From positions 2,728,001-2,792,000 of the forward strand of contig NZ_CP024621.1 of the NCBI RefSeq assembly GCF_009846525.1: a stretch of 64,000 nt of DNA, in the 5' to 3' direction. Under the pieces are notes generated by a model, which was not told the origin of the DNA, did not search any database, and saw nothing but the letters and a program-made list of their open reading frames with translations. Numbering within the stretch: position 1 is the stretch's first letter; each line of letters begins with the position of its first letter. Below, piece by piece: positions 61,851 to 64,000 of the stretch. The translations under genes and the position numbers were made by a program. The DNA comes from Halomonas meridiana. GTDB lineage: Bacteria; Pseudomonadota; Gammaproteobacteria; Pseudomonadales; Halomonadaceae.

Positions 61851-62558
61851 TTAGGCAGCTTCGTAGGCGGCTTTCAAGCGATAAAACTCGTCGACGATGG
61901 CCGCCATTTCGGTGGCATCGTAGTCACACAGCCCGCTCACCACGAGCTTCTTCGAGCCCACGCCGACCGATTCACCGGCAGACTCGATGGAAAACTCCAA
62001 CAAGGCATCGGCACGCTTGCCTTGTACGTCTAACGAGGATTGCGTGAGCGCCAAGTTGGGCGAGAAGCCATCCAAACGCTCCAGGCAGAACCCCATGCTG
62101 TCGTAAATCACTAACGGACGTTTGGGATTGAACATCACCCCATGCTGCTCCATGAGCGGCTTGAGATAGTGGGGGAAGTTCTTACCCGAAAACGCTACGT
62201 AGCAGCGGGCAAACCCTTCTACCACCGCTTCATCGCGGGTCATCTCGCCACTACGAACAACCTGTAAGTAGCACTTGCCACTGTCGTCACAGACGTGGAT
62301 ATCCCCGTTCTCGGTTTCACTGAACTTGATGGGTGTATCGGCCCCCACCATATTGGTGAAGCGAAATTCCATTTGTCGCGACAGCCCGAACTTCACCAGT
62401 ACCAGCGTAAACAGCAGGTCGCCGGGGACGCAGAAACGCCGCGCATCCGGGTTGTGAATCGGGTTGTAGTCGCCGGCCACGCCTTTAGCGAAGCGGCTGG
62501 CCTGCTCAGCGGAGATCACCACATACTCTCCGCGCTGCGCGTAAAAATCCTTGAACAT
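61851..62558 (-). CDS. DUF3581 domain protein
   Basis: A 235-residue protein matching DUF3581, a family restricted mostly to gammaproteobacteria. MFKDFYAQRGEYVVISAEQA and GVAGDYNPIHNPDARRFCVP are its signature; the latter resembles a hotdog-fold (MaoC-like) catalytic segment, so a thioester or dehydratase-type fold is likely. The N-terminal part is followed by AFSGKNFPHYLKPLMEQHG. Function is not known. It is divergent from the AsmA-like gene. Confidence 0.9.
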   Translation of the reverse strand: MFKDFYAQRGEYVVISAEQASRFAKGVAGDYNPIHNPDARRFCVPGDLLFTLVLVKFGLSRQMEFRFTNMVGADTPIKFSETENGDIHVCDDSGKCYLQVVRSGEMTRDEAVVEGFARCYVAFSGKNFPHYLKPLMEQHGVMFNPKRPLVIYDSMGFCLERLDGFSPNLALTQSSLDVQGKRADALLEFSIESAGESVGVGSKKLVVSGLCDYDATEMAAIVDEFYRLKAAYEAA

Positions 62559-62665
62559 GGCTTTGCTGCCTGCCTAGCGTTGAAATCGAAAACCCATAAC
62601 TGCCCCACGTCGCGCATAATGCCATAAAACACGCGCCAACAGGAGTCATCTGCTAGGAAGCCCGT

Positions 62666-64000
62666 ATGACGAGTGACACGCCCGCTACTCCACGCCGTTT
62701 TCGCCTTCTCATCGCCCTGCTGTTTGGCGCGCTAGCGCTCGTGCTGATCTGGCTGATCGGCAGCCACTGGCTTCTCAACAGCCAGTGGCTACCGCATCGA
62801 ATCTCCACCATCGAAGGGGTCGAGGTGCGCTGGTCTAACGCCCAGAGCCTTCACCCAGGGCGTTGGGAGGTCGACAACCTCTACCTAGCCCGGGAAGACG
62901 AAGCGCTACCGATTACCGTCGAGGCCAGCCAAGCCACCCTGTCGCTATCGCTGCTTGCCCTGCTGCGCGGAGAGCTACATATCCAAGCACTGGAAGCGAA
63001 CGGCATTCGCCGCTTTACCGTCGGGGACATTGCCCTGGAGGCAGAGGGCCAGCTGAAGGTCGAGGATACCCAGTTCAGCCAAGAGACCCTTAGCGTGCCT
63101 TATGTAGGTTTGGACATCACCCAAGGCCGCCTCGTCCGCTTGAGCGATCAAACCACGCTGGTGCAGGACATTCAGCTACGCAGTACGGCGTCGCTGGACT
63201 CACTTTCCACCCGGCAAAGTAGCGATGCGTTGACGGAGGCGCTGCTCGACGCCCTCACCGCCCAGCTTGCCATCACGGCTCAAGCGGATGCTTGGGACGT
63301 GTTCATGCCCTACCTAGAAGCGCTACCCTGGTTGAGCCTGGCAGGCAGCGGCGTATTGGAAGGTGAGCTTGCGCTTGCCGAGGGCCAACTACAGCCGGGC
63401 AGCGAACTCACATTAGCAGCCCCAAGGCTTGCGCTCTCTATCGATGAGCAGCGCTTGAGGAGTACCGATAACACGCGCCGCTGGCTGGTAGCGGATGACA
63501 CACCGCCGCAGCATACCGCCACGGGCCAGGGGCGCGTCAGGCTCGCCGTGGAAGATAGGCAACTACGCTTCGCTACTCAATTGGAAGACGTCACGCTAGC
63601 CGACACGCACCCCTACGCTACAAACACACGGCTCGCCCTTTCTACACACATCCCCAACCAGCGCCTGGATCAGCTCGACTTGCCCACTGGCGCCTCACTT
63701 GAGCTATCGGGCGAGGTAACGCGCCTAGACATGCTTGACCGCTATCTCGCAACGGCCTTCGATGGCCAAGGGATTCGGCTAACCGGCCAGGGAAGTATCA
63801 CCGCGAGCGCGACGCTGCGGGATGCGCGCCCTTATGAAGCATCGCTGACCGTTCAAGCCCCCACGCTAGGCGCAGAGCTGCTTGAACTCACCGCGCAAGG
63901 CAGCGGTACGCTCGACGCGACGCTCTCCCCCGATGAGCAAGTAGCGGCAACGCTGGCCTTCACAGACGCCACGCTGCGCCATCAGGAGCGAACCTTACTG
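62666..64000 (+). CDS. Membrane-anchored AsmA-like protein (5' part)
   Basis: The first 445 codons of a large protein that runs off the window. A single N-terminal TM helix (RLLIALLFGALALVLIWLIG, residues 13-32) is followed by a repetitive, beta-rich periplasmic region with strands such as STIEGVEVRWSNAQSLHPGR and LSLSLLALLRGELHIQALEA. This is the style of the AsmA/TamB/YdbH family, which form long hydrophobic grooves that carry lipids between membranes. The family is inferred from layout. ATG 62666 follows AGGAAGCCCGT. Confidence 0.75.
   Translation, partial: MTSDTPATPRRFRLLIALLFGALALVLIWLIGSHWLLNSQWLPHRISTIEGVEVRWSNAQSLHPGRWEVDNLYLAREDEALPITVEASQATLSLSLLALLRGELHIQALEANGIRRFTVGDIALEAEGQLKVEDTQFSQETLSVPYVGLDITQGRLVRLSDQTTLVQDIQLRSTASLDSLSTRQSSDALTEALLDALTAQLAITAQADAWDVFMPYLEALPWLSLAGSGVLEGELALAEGQLQPGSELTLAAPRLALSIDEQRLRSTDNTRRWLVADDTPPQHTATGQGRVRLAVEDRQLRFATQLEDVTLADTHPYATNTRLALSTHIPNQRLDQLDLPTGASLELSGEVTRLDMLDRYLATAFDGQGIRLTGQGSITASATLRDARPYEASLTVQAPTLGAELLELTAQGSGTLDATLSPDEQVAATLAFTDATLRHQERTLL

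Overview
The window reads as a chromosomal segment of a halophilic gammaproteobacterium close to Halomonas (Halomonadaceae). The reasons are the high GC content, the house-keeping gene types (trpBA with a divergent TrpI-like regulator, an Escherichia-type malate:quinone oxidoreductase, a DUF3581 protein, a TRAP transporter, several chemoreceptors) and the dense, mostly single-gene transcription units with good Shine-Dalgarno sites. The genus is an inference from gene style, not from a marker gene. I see no rRNA, tRNA, CRISPR array, insertion sequence or prophage.

Layout. 1-6.7 kb: small accessory genes: a partial DUF427 protein, a nitrilase-fold hydrolase, a YefM-YoeB toxin-antitoxin pair, a PhnA/YjdM zinc-ribbon protein, an HxlR regulator facing an NTF2-like/SDR pair, a zinc metallopeptidase, a DapA-like aldolase and a RelE/Phd-type toxin-antitoxin pair. 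6.7-9.8 kb: trpBA and its divergent LysR regulator. 9.8-17.8 kb: a VOC protein, a VIT-family membrane protein, a periplasmic glycerophosphodiesterase, then a probable operon of PstS-like protein, outer-membrane porin-like protein, GGDEF-EAL sensor and exosortase-associated acyltransferase. 17.8-20.1 kb: a formate/nitrite-transporter, nitroreductase and membrane-protein operon with two apparent lesions. 20.3-35.2 kb: methyltransferase, two chemoreceptors (one behind an orphan LivJ-like binding protein), an alcohol dehydrogenase with a divergent AraC regulator, mqo and several small enzymes. 35.3-47.9 kb: flavin reductase, arfB, a proline-racemase-like enzyme lacking both catalytic cysteines, MFS, CorA, a GAF-PAS-GGDEF cyclase, a sodium symporter behind a clear TPP riboswitch, and mmsA.

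48.2-58.9 kb is the most interesting part. It is a cluster of uncharacterised peptide-bond chemistry: zinc metallopeptidase, alpha-E protein, circularly permuted ATP-grasp, transglutaminase fused to a DUF2126 amidoligase-like region, an ATP-grasp/alpha-E fusion, and a second transglutaminase. Its two arms diverge from a 434-bp AT-rich region that holds a near-consensus sigma-54 promoter (for the left arm) and an NtrC-type dyad about 130 bp upstream of it. This suggests control by nitrogen limitation. The ATP-grasp half of the fusion seems to have lost the stretch that normally carries the ATP-binding lysine, so the intact stand-alone ATP-grasp may supply activity.

58.9-64 kb: a three-gene TRAP transporter, a DUF3581 protein, and the 5' part of a large membrane-anchored AsmA-like protein that runs off the window.
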